Below are positions 32,980 through 43,060 of a stretch of 64,000 nt of DNA, in pieces. The stretch is from NCBI GenBank assembly GCA_021613375.1, contig CM038725.1, positions 37,504,824 to 37,568,823 on the forward strand, given 5' to 3'. Numbering within the stretch: position 1 is the stretch's first letter; every line of letters begins with the position of its first letter. Below the pieces are notes generated by a model. The model was not told the origin of the DNA, did not search any database, and saw nothing but the letters and a program-made list of their open reading frames with translations. The position numbers and the translations under genes were made by a program. Source of the DNA: Megaleporinus macrocephalus. Taxonomy: Eukaryota; Chordata; Actinopteri; Characiformes; Anostomidae.

Positions 32980-35883
32980 CTACAGGTTGATGTTGGGAGG
33001 TGATAATGCTTCCTGTTCTTCTGGTTTGTGGTTCCCCCGTCCGTTGATCTGGATTCCGTTCTGGTTTCCTCCTCTTCTCACGGATCCCGTCTGAATTACT
33101 CTCCTCTGCCGCACACACACCACTAATACCCCACACAGCACTAGTGCAGCCACCATCACCACCATCACCACCATCATCCACGCTGGTACAGCAGCTCCCT
33201 GATCTACAAACACAACGTCTAGTCAGAACTACTACACACTGCAGCTCTCTGATGATTTGAGCCTCCATTGTTTACCCAACAAACAAAATAATATAATCAG
33301 AGGTTCATTTTAGAGACCACCCAGAACTTATGATCAACAGGGGGTCCAAGACGTTAATTAGAGGGTCTTAGACGCCCCTGAATTTCTCAGCTAGCTTGTA
33401 ATATTTGTTAATAGTGTTCCTGAGGACCCCCTGCCCAGTTTCAGCTGTTCCCCCAACATCGTCTACTGGTTACTAAGCTCTCCATGAGCTGGACCAGATG
33501 AAACAGTTCCAACATGCAGGACTGGGAATCACTGCTCTACTGTAATAATCCAGCAGAACCGGAACTGATTATAAATCACTGTTCTACTGTAATAATCCAG
33601 CAGAACCGGAACTGATTATAAATCACTGTTCTACTGTAGTAATCCAGCAGAACCGGAACTGATTATAAATCACTGTTCTACTGTAGTAATCCAGCAGAAC
33701 CGGAACTGATTATAAATCACTGCTCTACTGTAATAATCCAGCAGAACCGGAACTGATTATAAATCACTGCTCTACTGTAATAATCCAGCAGAACCGGAAC
33801 TGATTATAAATCACTGTTCTACTGTAGTAATCCAGCAGAACCGGAACTGATTATAAATCACTGCTCTACTGTAATAATCCAGCAGAACCGGAACTGATTA
33901 TAAATCACTGCTCTACTGTAATAATCTAGCAGAACCGGAACTGATTATAAATCACTGCTCTACTGTAGTAATCCAGCAGAACCGGAACTGATTATAAATC
34001 ACTGTTCTACTGTAGTAATCCAGCAGAACCGGAACTGATTATAAATCACTGCTCTACTGTAATAATCCAGCAGAACCGGAACTGATTATAAATCACTGTT
34101 CTACTGTAATAGTCCAGCAGAACTGGAACTGATTATAAATCACTGCGTAATCAGTGCAGGAGTGTCTCGATAGAGTGAATGGTCATGCGTACCAGTAGCA
34201 CTGCAGCAGATCTCACTGGTCCTCTGGTTCCTTCTCTGTTCATAAGAATCATCTGCTGAAATATCAGAAGGTAAGATCTCAGAGTGAAGAACGTTATCTC
34301 AGCAGTGACTGTTATAAACACTTCAGTCTTACAGGGTTCATTAAATCACAACCAGTACCACACATTTATAAACAATCTGCTTCTTTACAATCACTAATCA
34401 CTACCTTGCACGATCACTGAGTAGATATGGAGGACCTCCTCGTTCCTGGTGTCCCGGATGGTGTAAACTCCACTATCAGATGGAGTCACTGCTCTCAGTT
34501 TAAAAGCTGCTGATGCTCTGTGTTTATATTCAGGTTTAATCTGTAGTTGGTGTTCATCCACTCTATAGATCTGAACACTGGACAGTCCAGCTGCACCTGT
34601 GCTGTTATAAGTCACCTCTACTGGATCTGATACATCTGATAAATCCAGCACCAGAGATTCACCAGGCTTTAGAAGAACTGTGGTGTTCAAGGCTGAGGAG
34701 AGAAACAACCAGGAACGTTTACTGATGTGAGGATCTGATATAAACCACTGGAGTTCTATCAGTAACGGTCAGATAAACACTTACGTTCAATCAGAAGCTG
34801 CACGTCACAGAGATCTTTACCATCACAGTCACACGTGTACCAGCTCCTCTTACTGAAATCAACATCAGAGATGGTGAGAGATAGATCTCCATTCAGGTAC
34901 TGATGATGGATCATCTGATATCCCTCCTTCACTGATCTGCAGGAAGTCTGATTACACTCAGCCAGAGTGTCAGTGCGCTTATGGAATACAGTCCATCTGA
35001 CCAAACCAGAGCATCTCTCAGAGCAGAGTAGAGTAGCAGAACCATGTAGCTCCACCTTCACTGAAGGAACATCTGATTCAGACTCTGAAAAAGAGAAGAA
35101 GAGAAGATAAACGTATTATAACGGATGTTAAAATTCTTTCTTTTAATTGTTTAAATGATCTAACGTGACCACATTAAGATAGTAATATAATTATTTATGA
35201 AGTTATTGTTTAAGGCAACTTTATTTATACAGCACCTTTCATGTCAAAGTTTGGAGACACCTCCACAGGTTGCTTCTTATTTGTACTATATTTATAGTTA
35301 TAATAATAATATTAGTGAATTATAGTGAAAACTATAAAATAGGAGGTATGGAATTATTCCTGGAGCAGAATTAAACATCTGGTTGTGTTTAAAGAATGTT
35401 TAGAGGGTCTTTTAGAAATGAGCTCATTTGCTCTGATGCAGGTTTACATACTTTGAACATTCTGACCAGCAGCTTCATGAGGAGCCACATGAGCTGCTTC
35501 TCTAACAGGACTGAAGAAGATAGTTTAGATGCTGAGATCTTGTTCTGATAAACAGGTTTGGTGGTTTTATAGCTCTTATAAAAATATACATTCTCATTTT
35601 TACATTTAAATAAACTCAAATCTTTGATTTAGTAATATTTGTGTACATGGGCTCCAACTTCACTGTTTACACTCGTCTCTCAACACACTCAGATCTAAAC
35701 ACCTTCATAGTTATACACGTATATATTCAGACATCAACTTTTGACTGGTAGTGTATCTGTAAATTAAGTGGAGGTCAGAATAAAATCCTGTAGAAGGTGA
35801 AACAGATCTGCTGCACACTTACCAGTAATAAACATAAGCAGCAGTAAGAGCAGCATGAAGTGATCAATCCAGCAGGTCGGCAT
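32980..35883 (-). CDS. Gene C: intact two-domain Ig-like type I membrane protein, 290 aa
   Basis: Minus-strand exons in order: 35883-35823 (signal, MPTCWIDHFMLLLLLMFIT), 35084-34785 (V-like Ig), 34692-34405 (second Ig) and 33203-32980 (membrane and tail). All are phase 1 with GTAAGT, GTAAGT and GTAGTG donors, 873 nt in all. Domain 1 has LLCSERCSGLVRWTVF, AECNQTSC, LSLTISDVDFS and YTCDCDGKDLCDV, seven cysteines. Domain 2 keeps the NST sequon and SGVYTIRD, but both non-canonical cysteines of A and B are replaced (QIYRV, LQIKPEY). A helix at about 226-247 (MMVVMVVMVAALVLCGVLVV) is followed by RQRR and a tyrosine-free tail ending PPNINL. A possible extra 63-nt exon lies at 34193-34255. Upstream sequence to about 36160 is shared with gene D. 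Function unknown; presumed immune-type surface protein. Confidence 0.88.
33526..34145. repeat. 47-bp minisatellite in intron 3 of gene C, about 13 copies
   Basis: The unit aatcactgctctactgtaat then aatccagcagaaccggaact and gattata repeats every 47 bp. The left start (caggactgggaatcactgct) resembles the end of a dispersed fish repeat, which may be the source. The same array in gene D has about 34 copies. Confidence 0.95.
34193..34255 (-). other. Candidate optional stalk exon of gene C (63 nt)
   Basis: On the minus strand an acceptor (gatatttcag) is followed by 63 nt without a stop in phase 1 and then a donor (ctg then gtacgc). It would add 21 residues, starting ADDSYEQRRNQ and including CC, between the second Ig domain and the membrane helix. 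The phase fits both neighbours exactly. The acceptor tract is weak and gene D lacks the segment, so this may be chance. Confidence 0.3.
35240..35757. mobile_element. Possible MITE in intron 1 of gene C
   Basis: gtcaaagtttggagacacct at the left and caacttttgactggtagtgt at the right look like the same inverted ends as at 31548-32487. In copy 2 the left end is present (50054) but the right end is deleted. Confidence 0.4.
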
Positions 35884-36460
35884 GGCAGCACTGTAAAACA
35901 AATATTTATAAATACATATGTAAACATACACATACATACTAACACTATTAAACCAGGAGAAGAAGAGTATCATGATTGGTTGTACAGGTCTCTGAAGTTG
36001 AGTGAGGTTCAGTAAGCAGTGATGCACTCATAGGAGAAACACCTCATACTGTTCTTCAACTCTTTCAACGTCCTGCAATAAACAAGAACGTTCTAAACCC
36101 AACACGGTTTCTGTGTGTACAGCGGTTCTTCTCAGTAGTTCTGGATCTTCATATCTTCTGTGTAATGAGCTCTGGACTGGATTCTCCTGCCTGGTGGAGA
36201 TTCACTGTAGATGTTCTCTGTAGTGACTGTCGTGTTTGAATGGTGAGCTGGTATTAGTTGAGTTTCTGTCTGAACCCTGTTTACTGTTTTTGTTAATTTA
36301 TCTGAATTTTACACAACAAAACAGACCCAGTTCACCGTTTACCATTTCACAGCTTCTCTATCTGTACAGCTCTGAGTAGCGACTCTTCTGCCTCACATAC
36401 ACACATCTACTGAGGCAGGTTCAGCTTCTGACCACCACCGTTTAGTCCTAACAGCTACAT

Positions 36461-37977
36461 ATCAGAATCAGAATCAGAATCGGACTTTATTGGCCAAGTA
36501 TGCTCACACATACAGGGAATTTGTTTTTGGTTACAGTAGCTCACAGTGCAAGATAACTGACATTACAGAATTAACAAACACACCCAACCTAACAGTGCTG
36601 AAGAGGGAGAGAACATCTGGATATGGATGTTTGTATGTAATAGACTGTACAGAGAAAGAAGAGTGAGAGAACATCTGGATATGGATGTTTGTATGTAATA
36701 GACTGTACAGAGAAAGAAGAGTGAGAGAACATCTGGATATGGATGTATGTATGTAGTAGACTGTACAGAGAAAGAAGAGTGAGAGAACATCTGGATATGG
36801 ATGTATGTATGTAGTAGACTGTACAGAGAAAGAAGAGTGAGAGAACATCTGGATATGGATGTATGTATGTAGTAGACTGTATTCAGAATGTAGTGTGTGA
36901 TGTTCAGATGTTCATGAGTGTGATGGCGTGTGGGAAGAAGCTTCTCTGAAGTCTGGAGGTCTTGATTATCAACTGGCTAAAACGCAGACCTGAGGGAAGA
37001 TACTGGAACAGGTGATGTCCAGGGTGTGATGGATCACGGACGATGTTCTCTGCATGTTCCTGGTTCTGGCCGTGTGCAGGTCCGGTAGGGAGGGTAACTT
37101 CACACCGATGGTTCTCTCTGCAGACCTGATGATGCACTGCAGTCTGTGGGTGTGGTGTTTGGTGGCTGAGCTGCCCCACACTGTGATGGATGCAGTGAGG
37201 ACAGATTCCATGGTGGCGGTGTAGAACTGCACCATCAGCTCCTTGGGCAGGTTGAACTTCTTCAGCTGACGCAGGAAGTACAGCCTCTGCTGAGATCTCT
37301 TGATGATGGTGCTGATGTTGCAGTCCCATTTCATGTCCTTGGAGATTATTGTGCCCAGGAACTTGTAGGAGTCCACAGCCATTACAGTACTGTTGAGGAT
37401 GGTGAGTGCTGGAAGGGTTGGAGGGCTTCTCCTGAAGTCCACTCTCATCTCCACTGTCTTGGCTGTGTTTAGCTCCAGGTTGTTGTGGTTGCTCCAGAGG
37501 ACCACCTGCTCCACAACCCGTTTGTGTAGATTTTGTGTACATTTGTGTAGAGTGAGAAGAGCAGCGGGGAGAGAACATAGCCTTGTGGAGCTCCTGTGCT
37601 GATGGTCCTGGTTCCTGAGGTGATCTTTCCCAGCCTCACCTGCTGCTCTCTGCCAGTGAGGAAGTTTGTGATCCACTGGCGGGTGGAGGCTGGCACACTG
37701 AGGTGGGTCAGTTTGGTGTGTAGGATTTCTCTCAAAGGATTTCATGACCACAGAAGTCAGTGCGACAGGTCTGTAGTCATTCAGTCCTGAGATGGTTGGT
37801 TTTTTGGGGATGGGAATTATTGTGGAGCGCTTGAAGCACGCTGGTACGACACACTGCTCCAGTGATTTAATGAAGATCTTGCTGAAGACAGGAGCAAGCT
37901 GGTCTGCACAGTTCCTCAGGCAGGAGGGTGACACTGTCTGGGCCTGGTGCCTTCCTCACTCTTTGTAGCCTGAGAGG
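36461..37977 (-). mobile_element. Non-LTR retrotransposon (CR1/L2/Rex-like), truncated and inactive
   Basis: Minus-strand frames encode reverse-transcriptase pieces: [20 protein letters not shown] (finger region), then in another frame [20 protein letters not shown], then [18 protein letters not shown] and [14 protein letters not shown]. The stretch that should carry the catalytic FADD motif is missing between LLFSLYTN and the third piece. The element is therefore dead by internal deletion and frame change as well as 5' truncation. Its 3' end has gactttattggccaagtatg and a short attctg-type tail (gaatcagaatcagaat), as in fish LINE 3' ends. It interrupts copy 1 of the segmental duplication and abuts VNTR 2. 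Confidence 0.8.
36611..36890. repeat. 58-bp minisatellite in the LINE 3' region, about 5 copies
   Basis: The unit gagaacatctggatatggat then gtatgtatgtagtagactgt and acagagaaagaagagtga repeats every 58 bp. It lies between the LINE 3' tail and its coding remnant. Confidence 0.92.
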
Positions 37978-37985
37978 TTGTGTAG

Positions 37986-38757
37986 ACATGATGATGTTTA
38001 CAGTGGTGGTGATGGTGTTTACAGTGGTGATGATGGTGTTTACAGTGGTGGTGATGGTGTTTACAGTGGTAGTGATGGTATTTACAGTGGTGGTGATGTT
38101 TACAGTGGTGGTGATGGTATTTACAGTGGTGGTGATGTTTACAGTGGTGGTGATGGTATTTACAGTGGTGGTGATGGTATTTACAGTGGTAGTGGTGATG
38201 GTGTTTACAGCGGTGTTGGTGTTGTTTATATAGGTGGCAAAGGTGTTTACAGTGGTGGTGATGGTGGTTACAGTGGTGGTGGTGATGTTTACAGTGATGG
38301 TGATGATGTTTACAGTGGTGGTGATGTTGTTTACAGTGGTGTTGGTGTTGTTTACACTGGTGGTGATGGTGTTTACAGTGGTGATGACAATGTTTACAAT
38401 GGTGGTGATAATGTTTATAGTAGTGGTGATGGTGTTTACAGTGATGGTGATGATGTTTACAGAGGTGGTGATGGTGTTTACAGTGGTGTTGGTGTTGTTT
38501 ACACTGGTGGTGATGGTGTTTACAGTGGTGATGACAATGTTTACAATGGTGGTGATAATGTTTATAGTAGTGGTGATGGTGTTTACAGTGATGGTGATGA
38601 TGTTTACAGAGGTGGTGATGGTGTTTACAGTGGTGATGACAATGTTTACAATGGTGGTGATAATGTTTACAGTAGTGGTAATGATGTTTACAGTGGTGGT
38701 AATGCTACAGTGGTGGTGATGTTTTCAGTGGTGGTAATGCTACAGTGGTGGTGGTGA
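37986..38757. repeat. VNTR 2: TTTACAGTGGTGGTGATG-type minisatellite
   Basis: Same 18/21-bp units as VNTR 1 over about 770 bp, with a higher-order block (gtttacactggtggtgatgg to tgtttacagaggtgg) of about 150 bp that occurs twice (38350-38470 and 38500-38620). It sits in copy 1 at the place where copy 2 has VNTR 3. Confidence 0.94.
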
Positions 38758-39254
38758 TTCTTTGTACTTAATCTTTTGATGGAGATCAAAAGAAAAGTTG
38801 AATAAGATATTCCTGTTCTGTACATATAGACTAATAGGAAGTATGAGCTCAAGTTCAGTCTGTTCTGGAGCGACTGTGGTGCTTAGTGGTTTAGTTCAGG
38901 GTTTAAGTCTGTGAGGTTCTGCTCCAGGTGCCAGAACGTAACTGTTCTAGAGGAACGTTCTAGATGGTGGATGAGATGGAAAGATAACGAGAGCTTCATT
39001 CTGCAGTAATGGAAAGATGAAGAGTGCAGTGCTGGAGGTCTATAGTGCTGTTTACTCCTTCATTAAACAGAAAGGAGTCAGGGTCACATGGTATAGCGGC
39101 CCTGTTGCTCAGCGTTCATAGTCTCTGTTCTACAGCACATCTAACCTCTTCACCTTAAATTTCTGATATAAAATATTTAAATGAATGAATAATTGAACAT
39201 GCACTTTAAACTGATACGATAAATGATTATTATTTATATGAAAGAAAGAAACAG

Positions 39255-39852
39255 TGTTTAAACAGTGTTCCATCACAAGAGCAGAAAGAAGAAGTATTTT
39301 GGAGTCTGCTAACTTATGTTTTATGTCAGAATAATATTTTAAAGATTACCGAGTCAGGACAGAAAGGACAAAACAAAGTGCATCAATTTGAACCTAAAGT
39401 GTCTAAAAAGGGCAAGTAAAGATAGTGCAGCAAAGTTTGACAATAAGCAAATAATGCCATAGAAAATCAAACGGTGATAATGAGGAGATAAAACCGTATG
39501 AAATCAGACAAAAGTATAAGATACTGAACACTTTCTATCACCTGACATGCCAAGTTCACAGGATGATTAGGAAAACCTTGTAAGTAAACACTTTTTCTTT
39601 TTTGGTAATTGGTAGTCGCTTAGTAAATGATGTAAACTTGAGTGTTATATTTTTTAGGCAATATAAAAATCAGGAGATCAGGAGAACCACAGACACTAAG
39701 ACCAAAGTACACAGCATACTGAATACATTCTATCACCTGACATGCCAAGTTCACAGGATGATTATAAAAATATTCTACAGTAAAAATTCTAGTTCTTCAT
39801 GATTTATACAGTCACATATGTGGTGACTAAAACCTGTTTGTGTTTAAACAGT
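39255..39852. mobile_element. 572-bp insertion flanked by a 13-bp target duplication
   Basis: GTGTTTAAACAGT occurs at 39255-39267 and 39840-39852 on both sides of 572 bp. The corresponding place in copy 2 (near 61300-61320) has a single copy and no insert, so this is an insertion in copy 1. The insert contains an internal near-repeat (ctatcacctgacatgccaag, ttcacaggatgatta) at about 39535 and again at about 39731. No TIR and no recognised coding domain is seen. Confidence 0.75.
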
Positions 39853-40407
39853 ATCTGTCGTGTGATTGTTATTAGACGTTTTAACACAAGTTAATATTTA
39901 TTATCATATTTATTAACTACAGTAGATTCTCTGTGGAACACTGTGAGTATATATTGAACTCGAACTGATTCTTATATCGAAACTGCTTTCAGATTCTTTC
40001 GATTTTAACACGACGCCATGTTGTAACTGGATACGCAACCCTGCGAGTCTGAATACACACTGAAACACACCAAACAGCTTCATCCAGAATCAGATCAGAT
40101 CAGATCAGATCAGAGCGACTACTTTAACCACATATACAGACATTTATAATGTTAGATTAACTCTTCATACAGAGACTGTTCAACCTGTTCTAGTAAGTGA
40201 TGCAGCAGAAACAGAGAGAGAGAGAGAGACTCGCCCAGCTTCTCCATAAACGTCTACTCACCGTTCAGTCCAGCTGGTTCTCCTGCGGAGCTGCTAAATC
40301 AGTTCCTACCGTAGATCCACCGCAGTCTCCTCTCCGCGTCACAGCATTCAGGAATCAGGAGTCGACTCCAGCGTCTCGACTCCACACAGGGTTCACACGT
40401 CACGTAC

Positions 40408-40409
40408 TG

Positions 40410-40454
<45 letters not shown>
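40408..40454. repeat. (TTA)n microsatellite
   Basis: About fifteen att triplets, then atagttcagataaaatgtct. The same unit with its flank has been multiplied in copy 2 at 62017-62365. Confidence 0.9.
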
Positions 40455-40638
40455 GTTCAGATAAAATGTCTGTAATATGAAGGTGTTTTACAGTCAGTGA
40501 TCAATAAATTACACACATCCGGGCAAAGTACAGAAAAAAAGGTTAAGTGTAAGTGCCAGTTTTAGAGTTTAGAGTTAAAATAGTTTTTTCTATTTTTAAT
40601 AGATGTTGTTTGATTAAACATTAACCTATAATTTGAAT

Positions 40639-40695
40639 AATAATAATAATAATAATAATAACAACAACAACAACAACAACAATAATAATAATAAC
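40639..40695. repeat. (AAT)n(AAC)n microsatellite
   Basis: ataataataataataataat followed by acaacaacaacaacaac and again aataataataata. Confidence 0.9.
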
Positions 40696-40739
40696 AGTCA
40701 GTTGTGGTGTACACTAGTTCAGACCCACTCACTCATTTA

Positions 40740-41400
40740 GGTAAAGAAACGGTTCTTTACTAGTGCTAGTTGATTGGTGCTGCCACCTGTCAATCAAGTG
40801 CTGGAGAAGTGGGCGGGGTTTAGAATCGCGTTGGCAGCGGCAGAGTGAGTAGCACTGCTGCTAGTTCCGTAGCTACGCTGTGGATAACGATCAGTTATAT
40901 CACATTTAGGACACTTATTAACACATTTGATGAGGTAAATTACATTCCAGTACACATTTATATCTCTGTCAGTGTGTTAGAAGTGTAAATCCTGTAGTTG
41001 GGATCAAGTTAAAACGGCTTTGTATGAGGTGTTAGCCTACCATGCTAGCTAATTGAGCAGGGTTCGTGTGTAAACTGTTCTGTGTAGCTACTAGCAGACA
41101 TAGAGCTGACTGAAGGACTGTTTATCTAAACATAACTGTGTAAATGGACACGGACTGTGTTCCTGGGGAGCTTCGTGAGCTGTACAGAGCTGGTGAGGTC
41201 AGACGAGGGAGCTGTGTTCGTCTTCGTGGACGCTCCGCCATTCCATGAGCCTCGCGCTCGCGCTCGCGCTGAACCGCTACCGCTACCGGACTGCTATCTT
41301 GGCCATGTTCACACCAAACCTCCAGAACCGTTCTCAGGAGGGTTTGTGAGAACTGAGAGCTCCAGACAGCATAAGTTCTGTTCTGCTTGTATTAGGTGAG
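40740..41400 (+). promoter_or_regulatory. CpG-rich promoter/first-exon-like block
   Basis: It contains a GC box (gtgggcggggttt) near 40810, then CpG-dense text (gagcctcgcgctcgcgctcg near 41247), and ends at a textbook donor AG/GTGAGT after 41396. An ATG at 41144 opens only 34 codons (MDTDCVPGELRELYRAGEVR and on). Another frame, 41157-41399, stays open to just past the donor. Neither product is recognised. It is not found in copy 2. It may be the first exon of an unknown gene or of a transposon. Confidence 0.3.
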
Positions 41401-41505
41401 TGAAGGGGCTGTTAATGTTTGAAGCCTCACCGCACCCAAGCTACAGTTCAGACCTGCAACCTTTGTTTTTGTTGTTTTATTTTGTTTGTGTGTGTGTGAG
41501 AGTAT

Positions 41506-42095
41506 TAGTGATGGCCAGATGAAGCCTCTTGAAGCATTGACGCTTTCCCTTCCGATGGTTCAAAAAAAGGTTCATTTCTCGAAGCTTCATGTGCACATGA
41601 CCTCCCCCTGCTGGCCAAAAAGTTTGTTATTTCAACTATTTGTGATGGCCTCTTGCAACATTGCCAATATGGGAGTAAACACTGCCAGGTATATACATAA
41701 AACACCTTAATTTCATTTAATGTGGTTCATTAATTTGTCCTTCTAATCTGTTTATGATTGTGTGGGTAACGCTAACAGAGCTCTGGTAATTAAAAAATCC
41801 TGCCAGTATGATTTCACTCAGTAAATAAATCCAACAGGACGTGAGATGTTTATATTAACTGCTGCAGTGGTTTTAAAAGAAGGGACAGTGATTGTGTGGT
41901 GACATCATTCATGTTTTATTAAGAAACAATAAATCACGCCAATACTCGAACCACATACTGAACCAGCGAGGCTTCAGACATCATCAGTGACGTCACTCAC
42001 CCTTGACGAAGCAAGCCTCGGTACACGCTTCATAAACGAGTTCCTGGATTTCTCAAAACAAGCTCTGAAGCCTCGGTATCATTTGCCCATCACTA
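41506..42095. mobile_element. hAT-like MITE, about 590 bp
   Basis: The left end tagtgatggccagatgaagc and the reverse complement of the right end (gaagcctcggtatcatttgc, ccatcacta) share TAGTGATGG and a nearby GAAGC/GAGGCTTC. This is typical of fish hAT elements. A clean 8-bp target duplication is not visible. The interior has no transposase domain. Confidence 0.6.
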
Positions 42096-43060
42096 GTGAG
42101 TGAAGCTCCACCGACAGGTAACCATATTTGTTAGACAGTAATGATAATGAAGGGGTATAATGTGATAACGTAAGTCAGTTTATCCTGATTCTTTATCATT
42201 ACTACATAAAAGTATAGCATTTCACACGTGCAAATATGTTACCTTTTGCATTATTTTACTTTATCAACACTCACAGGAAGTGATCTTACTGTTGATCTTT
42301 TGATATACTTCAAATTAATTTGGGAATACCTTGTTATAAAAGTACCAAAATTCTTGTAACCTTTGCTGGCACTATTACCCATCTGTCACAATTATGAGTT
42401 TATGATTAATAACCAAAAAGTCTTAATTTTTTTCAAAATTCTGAATGTCACACCAAATGACACTGTGTCACTCCATATGATCAATCACACCACAATCTGT
42501 ATACAAAGATCTGTATAAGCTGCATTTAACAAACAACCAAACTTGGTTTGACAAGTGACTGAAATCATTTTCAGGTGCAGCAAAATCACAAAATTGTTGA
42601 AGAACAGTGAATTCTACTCAACGTAGTGAAGAATATTTATAAGACTATTCAATAAACTTAACTATTAGCTATAAAATATGCATCTAAGAGCATTATTTTT
42701 GTATTTAAATGCAGTTCATATCATAGAGTGTGACAAGAAAACCTGTCACACCTTATGACATTGTGTCACACCATATGAGGTTTCATGTACTTAGCATGAC
42801 ATTAAGCAGTGCGCCTTAATGCTAACATCATAAAACCATGCTAACTACAATATGACAGTGTAATTTTAAAGGTAACATCGACTGAAAAGTAATTTTGTGG
42901 GTATTTTTGTGTAAAACATGTCACACCAACAGACAGTGTGAGAGGGAACTGAAGCAGGAGTGCTGGATATACTTGATTTTCTTGAAAACATGAAGAGCAC
43001 TAACTCTCCTGGTAACTTTCAGTGTCCTTCTGAGGGATTGTTCTTCCTACTGAAAGAAAG
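42096..43060. other. AT-rich spacer with recurring TGTCACACC motifs
   Basis: Three spaced occurrences of tgtcacacc (42447, 42745, 42918), two in the longer context gtcacaccatatga-like, lie in otherwise AT-rich sequence. No gene or repeat family is recognised. Confidence 0.35.

Larger units (their letters stand above)
28607..40490. repeat. Tandem segmental duplication, copy 1 (contains gene C)
   Basis: From ccatccaatatcagaaacag at 28611 the sequence matches, base for base over long stretches, the text starting at 43064. The match covers the upstream flank, the whole gene C/D locus and its 5' flank to about 36170. It resumes with tacttaatcttttgatgga (38768 versus 51591), aattgaacatgcactttaaa (39191 versus 61236) and the text to about 40475 (versus 62100). 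Interruptions in copy 1 are a LINE (36461-37977) and a 572-bp insertion (39268-39839). Confidence 0.9.

Noticed and set aside
33526..34145. CRISPR-like array of 47-bp units
   Set aside because: Units are directly adjacent with no unique spacers, in an intron of a eukaryotic gene.
37978..38757. 259-codon frame (YSGGDGVYSG)
   Set aside because: Same VNTR family as at 1733-3256.
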